From: Marinobacter litoralis
Lineage (GTDB): Bacteria > Pseudomonadota > Gammaproteobacteria > Pseudomonadales > Oleiphilaceae
Assembly: GCF_016427555.1 (NCBI RefSeq)
Contig: NZ_JAELVS010000001.1
Span: 1,302,001 to 1,366,000, forward strand
DNA: 64,000 nucleotides
Direction of reading: 5' to 3'
Part shown: piece by piece, positions 8,821 through 17,275 of the stretch
How positions within the stretch are numbered: position 1 is the stretch's first letter
How the letters are laid out: every line of letters starts with the position of its first letter
Program-made: the position numbers and the translations under genes
Notes under the pieces: generated by a model
What the model saw: only the letters and a program-made list of their open reading frames with translations
The model's database searches: none
Told to the model about the DNA's origin: nothing

Positions 8821-9720
8821 ATGGCACGAGTTACGGCACACGATGGCGCCAAGCTGAAAGTACGGGAAATCGGCCGAGGGCCGGTGGTCATTTTGCTTCA
8901 TGGTTTTGGCATGGAGAGCCGCCACTGGTTGCCGATTGTGTTGCCGTTAGCGAATAAATTTCGTTTTGTGCTTCCTGACTTTCGGGGGTTTGGCGGGTCT
9001 TCCCGGCTGAGCTGCAGTGAACCTTGTGTGCTGACCAGCCACGCCCGGGATCTGGATGCTGTGATCCGTGCCTACTGTCACGGCCAGCCATTTGGTTTGG
9101 GTGGGATCTCCATGGGAGCCAGCGTGTCATTGCGTTATATGGACATGTTCGGCACCGACGGGGTTCGGCATTACGTTCATATTGATCAGGCCCCGCGTAT
9201 ATCTCATGCCCCGGATTGGCCTTGGGGCATTTTCGGAGAACAGGGCCCTGAGCGAATCCGGGGCTGGAAGCCGTTGCTCGATGCTGTGGCGGAGATTGAT
9301 CCACAAACACCCTATGAAGCTCTTCCCCTTTCACTGCGAAAGCAGTTGCATGAAGGCTTGGCCGGTTTCATGGGGGCAGCGCTGAGTCGCAACTGGATGA
9401 AATGGAGCGCGGGACAGCTCATGCGGGTACCGCAATTTTCTCGTCAGCTTGTGCCTTTGGACAACTGGTACACCCTGTATCAGCACATGCGGGCCTACAC
9501 TGAGCGTGAATACGATTTCCGAAACCTTCTGCCAACCTTGGATGTGCCGACCACGGTGATCGCGGGCCGCCGTTCGGAAATGTACCCGTGGGAGGGGCAG
9601 GCGCGCATGGCCGCTGCGTTGCCTAACGCGAGGTTGGTGACGCTTGAGAACAGCGGGCATGTGCCGCTTATTGATCAGCCCATCGCCTGTATCCGAACGC
9701 TGGGGAAAGCGTTCGGATAA
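8821..9720 (+). CDS. Alpha/beta-fold hydrolase
   Basis: A 299-residue alpha/beta hydrolase. The oxyanion HGFG lies near residues 27-30, the nucleophile elbow is GISMG with Ser97, an acid is probably in the DVPTTVIAGRRSE segment, and the catalytic histidine is in SGHVPLI (His280). ATG 8821 was chosen because GGAG lies 11 nt upstream; an earlier in-frame ATG at 8785 has no site. It follows ade by 69 bp in the same direction and may be co-transcribed. The family contains esterases, lipases and epoxide hydrolases, and the substrate cannot be predicted. Confidence 0.85.
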   Translation: MARVTAHDGAKLKVREIGRGPVVILLHGFGMESRHWLPIVLPLANKFRFVLPDFRGFGGSSRLSCSEPCVLTSHARDLDAVIRAYCHGQPFGLGGISMGASVSLRYMDMFGTDGVRHYVHIDQAPRISHAPDWPWGIFGEQGPERIRGWKPLLDAVAEIDPQTPYEALPLSLRKQLHEGLAGFMGAALSRNWMKWSAGQLMRVPQFSRQLVPLDNWYTLYQHMRAYTEREYDFRNLLPTLDVPTTVIAGRRSEMYPWEGQARMAAALPNARLVTLENSGHVPLIDQPIACIRTLGKAFG

Positions 9721-9750
9721 GTCGTTCAGGCCAAATGATCGGGTGCCGGG

Positions 9751-10248
9751 TTATTCAGCGGGCGCCCACAACCCCTGCAATTGCCCAAGCAGTGAAGAGC
9801 CGATGCCTTGGTTGCCCAGAAAGCCGAGAACCACTGGCACAAACTGCTGCACCATGGCGACATCCATGCCCAAGGCCGCGAAGGCCGACTGAACCCCTTC
9901 CATTGACGAAATGTTGGAAAGCAGGCCTTCTGCCAGGCCGCCGCCACCGCCCAGAAGGCTGGACAGGCCAGAGGTTTCGCTGCTTAGATTGTTGATCGCG
10001 TCTTGGCCGAGTTGATTTTGCGCCAGCTGCAACAAGGCTCCGGTGCCACCTACAGCTTGTGCTTGTGTAACTCCCAACTGGTTGGTGAGCTGGCCCACCA
10101 GCTGCTGGGCTTCGCCGCTGACTTCTGTAGTTGGCGACAGCGCCATGGCACCGGTGTTCAAAGCATCGTTCAAGCCAAACGCGCTGGCGTTGGGGGTAAG
10201 CAGGTAGATGCTGGACACCAGAAGAAACTGTTTAAGGATTGCATTCAT
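9751..10248 (-). CDS. DUF2780 (VcgC/VcgE-like) exported protein
   Basis: A 165-residue secreted protein. The ATG at 10248 has AGGA upstream and gives a signal peptide ending near NASA/F; the longer frame from 10356 includes intergenic sequence. The mature part is low-complexity and Gln/Gly/Leu-rich, with a GGGGGL stretch in the middle and helix-forming repeats, matching the DUF2780 family. Its function is unknown. It converges with the hydrolase gene and is divergent from the ZIP transporter. Confidence 0.75.
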   Translation of the reverse strand: MNAILKQFLLVSSIYLLTPNASAFGLNDALNTGAMALSPTTEVSGEAQQLVGQLTNQLGVTQAQAVGGTGALLQLAQNQLGQDAINNLSSETSGLSSLLGGGGGLAEGLLSNISSMEGVQSAFAALGMDVAMVQQFVPVVLGFLGNQGIGSSLLGQLQGLWAPAE

Positions 10249-10415
10249 GCGAGGGATCCTGATTTTGGAGTGTGCGGGCGAATACATTTTATATTGGGGC
10301 AATCTGAATCTTTTTACAGTGCAGGAAACCGAAACATTCCGAAATGGTAATGACAAGCGGGATTTTGGTTTTTAAATCAGTGCGCTTATGCTGTTGCTCA
10401 GGATGAACGACTAGG

Positions 10416-11162
10416 ATGGTATCGAGCATGGTTGAGGCGATTCAGGCGAACGGTTTGCTGCAATTGGTGTTGCTCACCCTGATGGCCGGGGCGGCCATGC
10501 CATTGGGGGCGGCATTGGCATCGGTGGAGCGTATTCACCCCGACTGGCTTGAGTCCGAGCTGCATCACAGCGTGATTGCGTTCGGAGGCGGTGCGCTGTT
10601 GGCGGCGGTTGCGTTGGTGCTGGTACCGGAGGGAACCGCCAACCTGGCGATCCCGGCGGTTGTTGTCTGCTTTGCCGCAGGCGGCATCACCTTCATGTTG
10701 GTTGATCGCTGGCTGGCGGCTAATGGCACGTCTGCAAGCCAGTTGGTGGCGATGCTGACCGACTTTGTGCCTGAGGCGCTGGCACTTGGGGCCACTTTCT
10801 CAGTTTCCAGCGAAGGCGGTATTCTGCTGGCGGGCATCATTGCGCTGCAGAATTTGCCAGAAGGATTTAATTCTTATCGTGAGCTCACCCGTTCCACCGA
10901 CTACGGACGGCTGAAAATCGTGGGTGGATTTGCCTTGATGGCGCTGCTGGGGCCCGTGGCTGGCGCTACCGGCCATTATTTCTTATCGGATTCCCATCAG
11001 TTGGTGTCCGGAATTATGTTGTTCGCAGCGGGCGGCATTCTCTACATTATTTTTCAGGACATCGCGCCGCAATCGCGGCTGGAGAAACACTGGGGCCCTC
11101 CTCTGGGTGCGGTGGCGGGCTTCCTGCTCGGTTTGATTGGATCAATGATGTTATCAGGGTAG
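10416..11162 (+). CDS. ZIP-family metal transporter
   Basis: A 248-residue inner-membrane protein with about eight hydrophobic segments. The ZIP metal-binding motifs are recognisable: DFVPEALALG in the TM4 region and NLPEGFNSY in TM5, the bacterial ZupT-like H/NxPEG signature. The likely role is uptake of zinc or another divalent cation; specificity is unresolved. An alternative ATG at 10428 would remove four residues, and neither start has a strong ribosome site. It stands alone, followed 77 bp later by the yqeY-like gene. Confidence 0.85.
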   Translation: MVSSMVEAIQANGLLQLVLLTLMAGAAMPLGAALASVERIHPDWLESELHHSVIAFGGGALLAAVALVLVPEGTANLAIPAVVVCFAAGGITFMLVDRWLAANGTSASQLVAMLTDFVPEALALGATFSVSSEGGILLAGIIALQNLPEGFNSYRELTRSTDYGRLKIVGGFALMALLGPVAGATGHYFLSDSHQLVSGIMLFAAGGILYIIFQDIAPQSRLEKHWGPPLGAVAGFLLGLIGSMMLSG

Positions 11163-11239
11163 GACGCAGCCCCCCGGTGCGGTTATTATGCCGGTCTTCC
11201 TATAACGCATATCCCCATACATAAAACAGGAGCCCGACG

Positions 11240-11692
11240 ATGGCAGAAACATCACTCAAGGAGCAGCTTGGCACGGCAGTAAAAGAAGCCATGCGCAACA
11301 AAAATCGTGAGCGGCTGGTTACCTTACGGATGGCTCAGGCGGCGGTGAAGCAGATCGAAGTGGATGAGCGCCGTGAGATCTCTGACGACGAGGTTTTGAA
11401 AGTACTCGATAAGATGCTCAAGCAGCGCCGCGATGCAGCTAGTCAGTATGATGACGCTGGTCGCACCGAATTGGCCGATAAAGAGCGGGCGGAAATGAAA
11501 ATCATCGAAGAGTTCATGCCGGCTGCACTGACTGACGAAGAGCTGGCAGGATTGATCCGTGACGCGGTGAGTTCAACCGGAGCTCAGGGCATGCAGGACA
11601 TGGGTAAGGTGATGAACGAGTTGCGCCCCCTGGTGACCGGGCGGGTGGACATGGGGCAGCTGAGCCAAAAAGTTCGGGCTGCTCTGGCCTAA
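11240..11692 (+). CDS. GatB/YqeY domain protein
   Basis: A 150-residue stand-alone YqeY protein, the usual length, homologous to the tRNA-binding C-terminal domain of the GatB amidotransferase subunit. The N-terminal helical half (LKEQLGTAVKEAMRNKNRERLVTLRM) and the conserved IEEFMPAALTDEEL segment are clear. AGGAG precedes the ATG. In many bacteria the gene sits between rpsU and dnaG, but here it does not. It probably binds tRNA or acts near amidotransferase complexes; the exact role is not known. Confidence 0.93.
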   Translation: MAETSLKEQLGTAVKEAMRNKNRERLVTLRMAQAAVKQIEVDERREISDDEVLKVLDKMLKQRRDAASQYDDAGRTELADKERAEMKIIEEFMPAALTDEELAGLIRDAVSSTGAQGMQDMGKVMNELRPLVTGRVDMGQLSQKVRAALA

Positions 11693-11731
11693 ATACAGGC
11701 CGAAAGGCCGCATTCCCACAAGGAATTCGTA

Positions 11732-12118
11732 ATGAGCGATAACCCGTTAGCCCAGATTCTCGAGATGGATGGCGAGGAACGATACGACTATTTTCTGGAT
11801 GCCGTGGTGGAAGAGCGCGAGCTCTGGATACTGGTTAATTCAGACAATCAATTTCTTAAGATTGTGTCCGAAGAAGATGGCGTTGGTTATCTCCCGGTAT
11901 GGCCAAGTGAGGATTTTGCGGCTGACTACGCCAGTGGTTCCAGTGATCTTGCGCCGAAATCACTGTCACTGCCGGATTTCTTCAAGAAGTGGGTGCCGGG
12001 CCTAAGTCGCGACAAGCTCGAGGTTGGCGTGTTCCCCGGTGCTGACAGCGAACTCTGGATTACCGAGCCCGAAGCACTGAAGAGCGATCTTCAGGATGTG
12101 TTGTCCGGTTCGTTCTGA
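11732..12118 (+). CDS. DUF2750 family protein
   Basis: A 128-residue acidic cytoplasmic protein. The opening ERYDYFLDAVVEERELWILV and the later WPSEDFAADYA are typical of DUF2750. The family has no assigned activity. AGGAA precedes the start. It lies 39 bp after the yqeY-like gene, with a short GGCC-GAAA-GGCC hairpin between, and could be its operon partner. Confidence 0.8.
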   Translation: MSDNPLAQILEMDGEERYDYFLDAVVEERELWILVNSDNQFLKIVSEEDGVGYLPVWPSEDFAADYASGSSDLAPKSLSLPDFFKKWVPGLSRDKLEVGVFPGADSELWITEPEALKSDLQDVLSGSF

Positions 12119-12175
12119 ACGGGAGATTAACAAGTCCTCATTTCAGCTTTCGATCCTTGTGCTAGATTGAGGTTA

Positions 12176-12201
12176 GCCATCCGTATTCACTCGCGGATGG
12201 C
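12176..12201 (+). other. Hairpin upstream of the DUF883 gene
   Basis: A perfect 8-bp inverted repeat (GCCATCCG / CGGATGGC, 10-nt loop) sits 43 bp before the DUF883 start codon and 57 bp after the DUF2750 stop. There is no T-run. It is either a leader structure or a weak terminator. Confidence 0.4.
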
Positions 12202-12244
12202 GAAGCCGAAATAGCAGTAATCGATACTGATAAGGAGGCACGAG

Positions 12245-12568
12245 ATGGAAGCAAAATCGGATAAAACCGAATACGATCAGGTTCGTGAGGATCTGAAAAA
12301 ACTACAGGCAGATCTTTCCACGCTCGCCAAAAGTGTGGCTGATGGCCAGAAGGGCAACATCAGTCATCTGCGGGATGAAATTCGCCGGGAAAGTCTTGCC
12401 GCATTCGATCAGGTAAAGCAGCGCGGTGACGAAGCGCTGACCCGGGCCCGGGATGCCAGTGGCAAGGCTGTTGAAAGTGTGGAGCATAAGATTGAGGAGC
12501 GGCCCTTCCTCAGTATTGTGATTATGTTCCTTGCCGGCGTGTTAGTTGGTCGGTTTCTGGACCGCTGA
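12245..12568 (+). CDS. DUF883 (YqjD/ElaB/YgaM-like) membrane-anchored protein
   Basis: A 107-residue protein with a long charged helical N-terminal region (about residues 1-80, coiled-coil-like) and one C-terminal membrane anchor ending in GVLVGRFLDR. That layout matches the YqjD/ElaB family. E. coli members are tail-anchored inner-membrane proteins, and YqjD has been reported to bind ribosomes in stationary phase. AAGGAGG is an excellent ribosome site. The next gene starts after 2 nt, as in the E. coli yqjDE pair. Confidence 0.85.
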   Translation: MEAKSDKTEYDQVREDLKKLQADLSTLAKSVADGQKGNISHLRDEIRRESLAAFDQVKQRGDEALTRARDASGKAVESVEHKIEERPFLSIVIMFLAGVLVGRFLDR

Positions 12569-12570
12569 TC

Positions 12571-13080
12571 ATGCCTGATTCGGATTGGTTACAAGGCGCC
12601 CTGCGCAAAGCCATTGCCGCTTTTCTGGGCTTTATGCTGGGCTTTGTGTTGCTGGTTGCCTTGTTGCTTACCGGCTTTTACTTGCTCGTCAACGCCGCTA
12701 CCTTGGCGCTGACCCCTCTGTTGGGTGGGGCCGGCGCTTTGGCGGTGACGGGCTTGTCCTGCCTATTGTTGTTGTCCTTTTTCTTTTACCGCATGACGCG
12801 GCCATTGCCTTCGACGCAGTCGGAAGGTTCGGGCAGCGGCCCTTCGAGCGGTTCTCCCATCGCATCCGTTAAACGGCTCATTCAGAAAAATCCGCTGGAA
12901 GCGGCGTTGGCGGCTTTTGCTCTTGGCGTTGTTGAGCAGGGGGACCCGCGTATGAAGTCGCTGTTAATGCAAGGAGGCATGGCGCTCGCGAAAGAAGCCG
13001 GGCGGCAGCCGGAAGAGGGCGATGGCGAGCGCGTAGCTCCTGAAGCGGCAAATGATGCTCCGGATAGCCAGAGCACTTAA
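12571..13080 (+). CDS. YqjE/holin-superfamily-like small membrane protein
   Basis: A 169-residue protein with two adjacent hydrophobic segments (about residues 15-75), a Ser/Gly-rich linker, an amphipathic region with KRLIQKNPLEAALAAFALG, and an acidic tail. It begins 2 nt after the DUF883 gene and is surely co-translated with it. Its position and topology resemble YqjE (DUF1469/holin superfamily III), but the C-terminal half is longer than in E. coli YqjE, so the family call is tentative. It probably forms an inner-membrane partner of the DUF883 protein. Confidence 0.6.
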   Translation: MPDSDWLQGALRKAIAAFLGFMLGFVLLVALLLTGFYLLVNAATLALTPLLGGAGALAVTGLSCLLLLSFFFYRMTRPLPSTQSEGSGSGPSSGSPIASVKRLIQKNPLEAALAAFALGVVEQGDPRMKSLLMQGGMALAKEAGRQPEEGDGERVAPEAANDAPDSQST

Positions 13081-13218
13081 CGATTTACGCGGCTGCCTAT
13101 ATATCCCACTCCTAAAGCGTGTTACAACGCCTTCGCATACATTACTGTGCATTTGTGGCCGCGTGCCCGCATTCATGAAAAGCTGTGGTTGAGCCTGTAT
13201 TGGGATTGGGAAAATTTT

Positions 13219-13650
13219 ATGACGATTTGTGGTGTTGAACTGAGCGGCAGCGATGCCGTGATCTGTATGCTGAGCCTGGACCGGGGCCAGTTCAGTTTGC
13301 CGGAGTGTAAGGTACGCAAATTGTCGTTGCCGAAGAACCACGCCCGTGAAGACCTGCAACAGTTCCAGAAGGCGTTCTCGGAATTGATGGCGGAACATGG
13401 GGTCACCGGCGTTGCGATTAAAGAGCGGATGCCGAAGGGTAAGTTTGCCGGCGGCGCGATTAGCTTCAAGCTGGAAGCCGCTATTCAGTTGATTACCGAT
13501 GTGGAATTAAACGTAAGGTTGCTGACGCCCGCATTGATCAAATCTACGCTCGCTTCCAAGCCGCTGCCGATCCCCTTCTCCGAGACTGGCTTGAAGGTGT
13601 TTCAGGAAACGGCGTTCACCGCAGCCTACGTTGGCCAGATGACGAAATAG
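13219..13650 (+). CDS. DUF3010 family protein
   Basis: A 143-residue cytoplasmic protein matching DUF3010. It opens MTICGVELSGSDAVICML, and the strongly conserved IKERMPKGKFAGGAISFKLEAAIQL lies in the middle. The longer open frame from 13147 is non-coding leader; the ATG at 13219 fits the family. The fold suggests an RNase-H-like (RuvC/UPF0081-type) domain, but no activity is known to me. It is followed 33 bp later by the DUF4112 gene. Confidence 0.88.
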   Translation: MTICGVELSGSDAVICMLSLDRGQFSLPECKVRKLSLPKNHAREDLQQFQKAFSELMAEHGVTGVAIKERMPKGKFAGGAISFKLEAAIQLITDVELNVRLLTPALIKSTLASKPLPIPFSETGLKVFQETAFTAAYVGQMTK

Positions 13651-13682
13651 GCGGCTGATTATCCACAAAGTTTGGAGCACAA

Positions 13683-14141
13683 ATGGCTAAAGCCCCCATC
13701 GAAGTGCGGCAACGAGCAACGCTTGCACGATTGGATAAATTCAGCCGCTTTACCGACAACAGCATTGGCATCCCGTTTACCAAATTCAAAATTGGTGCAG
13801 AGGCCATTATCGGAGTGGTGCCGGTGGTGGGTGACGTAGCGGGCCTGGTGTTGGCCAGTTATGTGTTGGTGGAGGCCCAGCGAGCAGGGGCAAGCAAGGG
13901 CGTCAAACTGCGCATGCTCCGGAATATGGGCATCGACTTTGTGGGTGGTTTGTTGCCGGTATTCGGTGATGCCTTTGATGCGATTTATAAAGCAAATACT
14001 CGCAATACACGGTTGCTGAGAAACTATCTGGAGAAGCAACTCGAGATAGAGCCGCCTGCGCCGCCCTTTCCTTGGAAAACGCTGATTTGGTTGTCTGTGC
14101 TGTTTGCGGTGGTGACCGGTGGGTTAACGTTGCTGTTTTAA
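13683..14141 (+). CDS. DUF4112 membrane protein
   Basis: A 152-residue protein of the DUF4112 family. It has two central hydrophobic/amphipathic segments (IGVVPVVGDVAGLVLASYVL and DFVGGLLPVFGDAFDAIYKAN, which are internally similar) and one C-terminal membrane anchor. Function unknown. A perfect DnaA-box-like TTATCCACA lies just before it at 13659-13667, probably by chance. Its stop overlaps the stop of the convergent DUF72 gene by 4 bp. Confidence 0.85.
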   Translation: MAKAPIEVRQRATLARLDKFSRFTDNSIGIPFTKFKIGAEAIIGVVPVVGDVAGLVLASYVLVEAQRAGASKGVKLRMLRNMGIDFVGGLLPVFGDAFDAIYKANTRNTRLLRNYLEKQLEIEPPAPPFPWKTLIWLSVLFAVVTGGLTLLF

Positions 14142-14983
14142 AACAATCCCATCTGAGGTTTGGAAACATCCACAGGAAGAGGTTCCAAGCTCGGAATTTG
14201 CTCGCGCAACAACTCAGTCCAAAGTTCGGCCAGCGCAACGGCGTGAGCGTTATCGGGCATGTGCATGAACACATAAGGGCTGATGCCGGACTCTAGCCAG
14301 CCTTTTACCCGAGTGACCCAGGGCGCAAGGAAGTCCCGATTTGTTTCTAGATCCGGGTGGCCGATGTAGCGGATAACCGGAGGGGCTTCATTGGGCAGCA
14401 AGTGAACCGGAACCCGAGGCTTTTTGCGCTGGGCATCTACAATCACATCGTTGTCGGGTATTGCTGAGAACAGCGCTCGGCTATCCATGCAAACGCGAGC
14501 CAATTTGCGCTGGCGCAGCCCCTGATTCAGGGCTTTCTCTTCTTCGCCTTTGGCAAAAAACACCGGGTTTCGGACTTCGACCGTCCAATCCAGCGAATCG
14601 GGTGCCGAATCCAGAAAGCGCCACAGTTGCGGGAGCCGGTTCGGGCCAAATCCAGCCGGCAATTGCAGTAGCATAGGCCCTAACACATCCGATAAGGGCT
14701 CGATCACCTCGAGAAACGCCTGCAAATCCGCACCCACGTTGGTGAGCATGCGCTCATGCGTCAATGCTCGGGGTAATTTGAGCAAGAACCGGAAATTATC
14801 CGGTACCTGCTTGCGCCATTGCTCGCATTGGGCCTGGCTGGGCGTGGCGTAAAAGGTGGTGTTACCTTCAACGGTGTTGAATACGCGGGCGTAGCGGGCG
14901 AGGGCAGATCCACCCGTGGGCAATTGAGACGCCCAGTTTGGGTCTTGCCATTGAGGGCAACCAAGGTAGTAGGGCAGAGGCAT
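14138..14983 (-). CDS. DUF72 family protein (YecE-like)
   Basis: A 281-residue TIM-barrel-like protein of the DUF72/YecE family. Typical family features are the opening YYLGCPQWQDPNW, the motif FNTVEGNTTFYATPS, FRFLLKLPRALTHER and the C-terminal YVFMHMPDNAHA. Biochemical function is unknown, though the family is widespread. It starts immediately after the arfB stop, so the two form a minus-strand pair. Length and all motifs are normal. Confidence 0.92.
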   Translation of the reverse strand: MPLPYYLGCPQWQDPNWASQLPTGGSALARYARVFNTVEGNTTFYATPSQAQCEQWRKQVPDNFRFLLKLPRALTHERMLTNVGADLQAFLEVIEPLSDVLGPMLLQLPAGFGPNRLPQLWRFLDSAPDSLDWTVEVRNPVFFAKGEEEKALNQGLRQRKLARVCMDSRALFSAIPDNDVIVDAQRKKPRVPVHLLPNEAPPVIRYIGHPDLETNRDFLAPWVTRVKGWLESGISPYVFMHMPDNAHAVALAELWTELLREQIPSLEPLPVDVSKPQMGLF

Positions 14984-15397
14984 TTAGATTTTGACCTTTC
15001 CTCTGAGCGCTTTGGTTTTGCCTTTCTGAGTTTTCTTGTCCATGCGCCGGCGTTGGGAGCCTTTGGTGGGACGGGTTGGTCGTCGTTTTTTCTGGATTTT
15101 TACCGCTTCCAGAATCAGTTCCTTCAGGCGTTCCAAGGCGTCTTCTTTGTTGAGCTCCAGGGTGCGGGAAGACTGAGCCTTGATAATCACAATGCCTTCT
15201 TTGCTGATGCGCTGGTCGGAAAAGGCCATCAGCCGTTCTTTATAAAAGGGCGGTAACGCAGAACGCTGAATATCGAAACGAAGATGTACGGCCGAGGCCA
15301 CCTTGTTGACGTTCTGGCCGCCGGGGCCTTGGGCTCGAATTTGCGTGATTTCGATTTCCCAGTCGGCAATTTCTACGGCGTTCGAGATTTTCAGCAT
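14984..15397 (-). CDS. arfB: Alternative ribosome-rescue factor ArfB (YaeJ)
   Basis: A 137-residue peptidyl-tRNA hydrolase that releases nascent chains from stalled ribosomes lacking a stop codon. The catalytic GGQ motif lies at residues 26-28 (RAQGPGGQNVNKVASAVHLRF region), and the essential Arg/Lys-rich tail (KKRRPTRPTKGSQRRRMDKK region) that enters the mRNA channel is present. Length matches E. coli YaeJ (140). The downstream DUF72 gene begins at the stop codon. RF1/RF2 are excluded by the small size. Confidence 0.95.
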   Translation of the reverse strand: MLKISNAVEIADWEIEITQIRAQGPGGQNVNKVASAVHLRFDIQRSALPPFYKERLMAFSDQRISKEGIVIIKAQSSRTLELNKEDALERLKELILEAVKIQKKRRPTRPTKGSQRRRMDKKTQKGKTKALRGKVKI

Positions 15398-15502
15398 AGT
15401 ACCTGCATTGATGATGGGATGATCAGCTTCCGCTTCCTGTTAGTATCATCCTACGCAATCAGTGCGGCGATCAGAAGTGGCGAAATAGCAACGGAGCGCT
15501 TT

Positions 15503-16177
15503 ATGAAAGTTATGGTTTTGGGTTCGACGGGGTTAACGGGTGGTCTTTTGGTTAAGAGGCTACTGGGCAATCCCGGAATTACGACCGTGGTGGCACCGGT
15601 GCGCAGGCCTTTGGAGTGGAGCCATCCGAATCTGGACGCGCCTGTGATCGACTTTGATGACATGAACGCTCACGCGGGAATGTTCCATGTAGATGTGCTG
15701 GTGTGTTGTTTGGGTACCACCATCAAGAAAGCCGGTTCTCAAGACGCGTTCCGCAAGGTGGATTACAGCTACGCCCTGAATGCCGCGAGATTGGCTAAAG
15801 AAGCGGGCGCAAAAGCCTGCATTTTGATGTCAGCCATCGGGGCGTCGCCGAACTCTTCGGTGTTTTACAGTCGGGTGAAAGGCGAGTTGGAAGAAGCCGT
15901 TCGGGCATTGGAGTTTCCTTACCTCTCGATTTATCAACCGAGCTTGTTGCTGGGCCAGCGGCAAGAGCATCGCACGGCTGAAGGCCTGGGTATGGCGGTG
16001 ATGCCGGTGGCAAACCGGGCTTTGGTCGGGCCGTTGCGTAAGTACCGTGCGATTGGGGCAGAGACGATTGCGGTGGCCATGGCGAACGAGATTTCTCGTA
16101 TCGATTCTGGCCCCCGCGCAGGTGTTCAGGAATCGGTGCAGCAGTACTCAGACATCGTGGCACTGGCGGGCCTTTAA
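15503..16177 (+). CDS. NAD(P)-binding oxidoreductase (TIP30/HTATIP2-like, atypical SDR)
   Basis: A 224-residue Rossmann protein. The nucleotide-binding GSTGLTGG is at residues 7-14. The SAIGASPNS, YSRVKGELEEAV and YQPSLLLGQR segments match the atypical-SDR group that includes HTATIP2/TIP30 and bacterial NmrA-like proteins. ATG 15503 has GGAG at the correct distance; the open frame upstream of it is non-coding. Substrate unknown. Its last 30 bp overlap the end of the convergent PspA-like gene. Confidence 0.85.
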   Translation: MKVMVLGSTGLTGGLLVKRLLGNPGITTVVAPVRRPLEWSHPNLDAPVIDFDDMNAHAGMFHVDVLVCCLGTTIKKAGSQDAFRKVDYSYALNAARLAKEAGAKACILMSAIGASPNSSVFYSRVKGELEEAVRALEFPYLSIYQPSLLLGQRQEHRTAEGLGMAVMPVANRALVGPLRKYRAIGAETIAVAMANEISRIDSGPRAGVQESVQQYSDIVALAGL

Positions 16178-16846
16178 GCGAGCCAGCACCTTCTCGCCAT
16201 TGCTGTCTCCGTTGTCGATACCGGCCGCTTTCAGGCGGGCGTCCAAATCGCCGTTATTTTGTTCCGCATCCAGTTCGGTCAAGGCGGCTTCTACGTCTTC
16301 TGCCTCGGTTTGACGGGCACGAATTCGACTGGCAGACACGTTGAGTTCTTCCATGTGGCTGTGCAACCCACTTGCATGGCCGCGGAGCTGTCTGGTGACC
16401 TGCTCGGCATGTCGGTTGGCTTTCGCCAGACGCATTTCACTGTGGAAATGTTTCAGTGCCCGGCCCGAATCCCGCAGCTGGCGGCGCAGCTGGTTTTCCT
16501 GTTGCTGAAGCTTGGCGTGTTGTTGTTGCTGGCGTTGCAGCACGGTTTCATCCTCTGCAATCAGGTTGGCCAGCTCCAGCGCCAAGGCTTCGTCGCTTTG
16601 TTCCAGCGCCTGGCTGGCTTGCTGTTCTCGTTTAGCAATGGCGGCTTGCAGGCCGTCGTTGTCCCGTTCCAGTCGGGTTTTTTCTGCCATCAGGTACGCC
16701 AGTTCGCGTTTTGATCGCGCAATGGCTTGCTCCGCGTCTCGCAGTTCCTGTTCGAAAATTCGAAGGTCGTTTGCTTCCACCAGCTTTGCGACCGGTTCGT
16801 GGGCCGAGGCCCGAAACAGCGTATTCAGTTTGCGCCAGATGCTCAT
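16148..16846 (-). CDS. PspA/IM30-family phage-shock-like protein
   Basis: A 232-residue, almost wholly helical coiled-coil protein. The PspA/IM30/Vipp1 features are an N-terminal amphipathic helix (MSIWRKLNTLFRASAHE), long charged heptads (about 25-200) and a C-terminal EAALTELDAE/LDARLKAAGI region. PspA-type proteins form ESCRT-III-like rods that protect the inner membrane. The gene lies 4 bp after the YiaAB-like gene. Its 3' end overlaps the convergent oxidoreductase by 30 bp. No pspF/pspBC genes are nearby, so control differs from the enteric psp operon. Confidence 0.85.
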   Translation of the reverse strand: MSIWRKLNTLFRASAHEPVAKLVEANDLRIFEQELRDAEQAIARSKRELAYLMAEKTRLERDNDGLQAAIAKREQQASQALEQSDEALALELANLIAEDETVLQRQQQQHAKLQQQENQLRRQLRDSGRALKHFHSEMRLAKANRHAEQVTRQLRGHASGLHSHMEELNVSASRIRARQTEAEDVEAALTELDAEQNNGDLDARLKAAGIDNGDSNGEKVLARLKARQCHDV

Positions 16847-16850
16847 GATG

Positions 16851-17120
16851 TTACTCCCCGTATTCTTTCAGAAGCTGATGGGTACGAGCTTCGGAAATGC
16901 GATTCGCAATTCGGCTCTGCTCGTGTTCATCGCGCAGCGTTTTTGACAGTGTGATGGTGGTGCTGACGAGAAACAGGGCGCTGATTGCCATGTAGCCTTT
17001 TACCACCATGTCCACAGGGGCAAGCACCACACCCGCGGCGGCTGCAAACAGTGCAATCGCGAATGAAACCTTCACAAAAAATACCCAGGAGTTTGAGTTG
17101 CTCTTCAGTTCGCTATCCAT
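16851..17120 (-). CDS. YiaA/YiaB-family inner-membrane protein
   Basis: An 89-residue protein matching the YiaAB domain. It has two membrane helices (about 12-35 and 40-60), the segment PVDMVVKGYMAIS between them, and the conserved tail LSKTLRDEHEQSRIANRISEART. The family is small, widespread in proteobacteria and of unknown function. It is the first gene of a two-gene unit with the PspA-like protein, suggesting a shared role at the membrane, and it is divergent from the XRE regulator. Confidence 0.88.
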   Translation of the reverse strand: MDSELKSNSNSWVFFVKVSFAIALFAAAAGVVLAPVDMVVKGYMAISALFLVSTTITLSKTLRDEHEQSRIANRISEARTHQLLKEYGE

Positions 17121-17275
17121 GATGTCTTCCTCATTGGCGTTGTTGTTGGGACAACCGAACTTTGCGCCATCGCCGGATGTGTCGCGAGCGCTTCCCTAAA
17201 GGTATCGAGAGTGTATCTATTGGGTATCGAATGGTGATACTTTCTGTCAGGCGGAGCTCAGCGGGAGGAAAATCG

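Noticed and set aside
13659-13667. Perfect DnaA-box sequence TTATCCACA upstream of the DUF4112 gene
   Set aside because: A single 9-mer in 64 kb is expected by chance and no other box or AT-rich unwinding region is near it.
15284-15502. Upstream extension of the TIP30-like oxidoreductase frame
   Set aside because: It overlaps arfB on the other strand, lacks a ribosome site and the family starts at the MKVMVLGSTG ATG with GGAG upstream.
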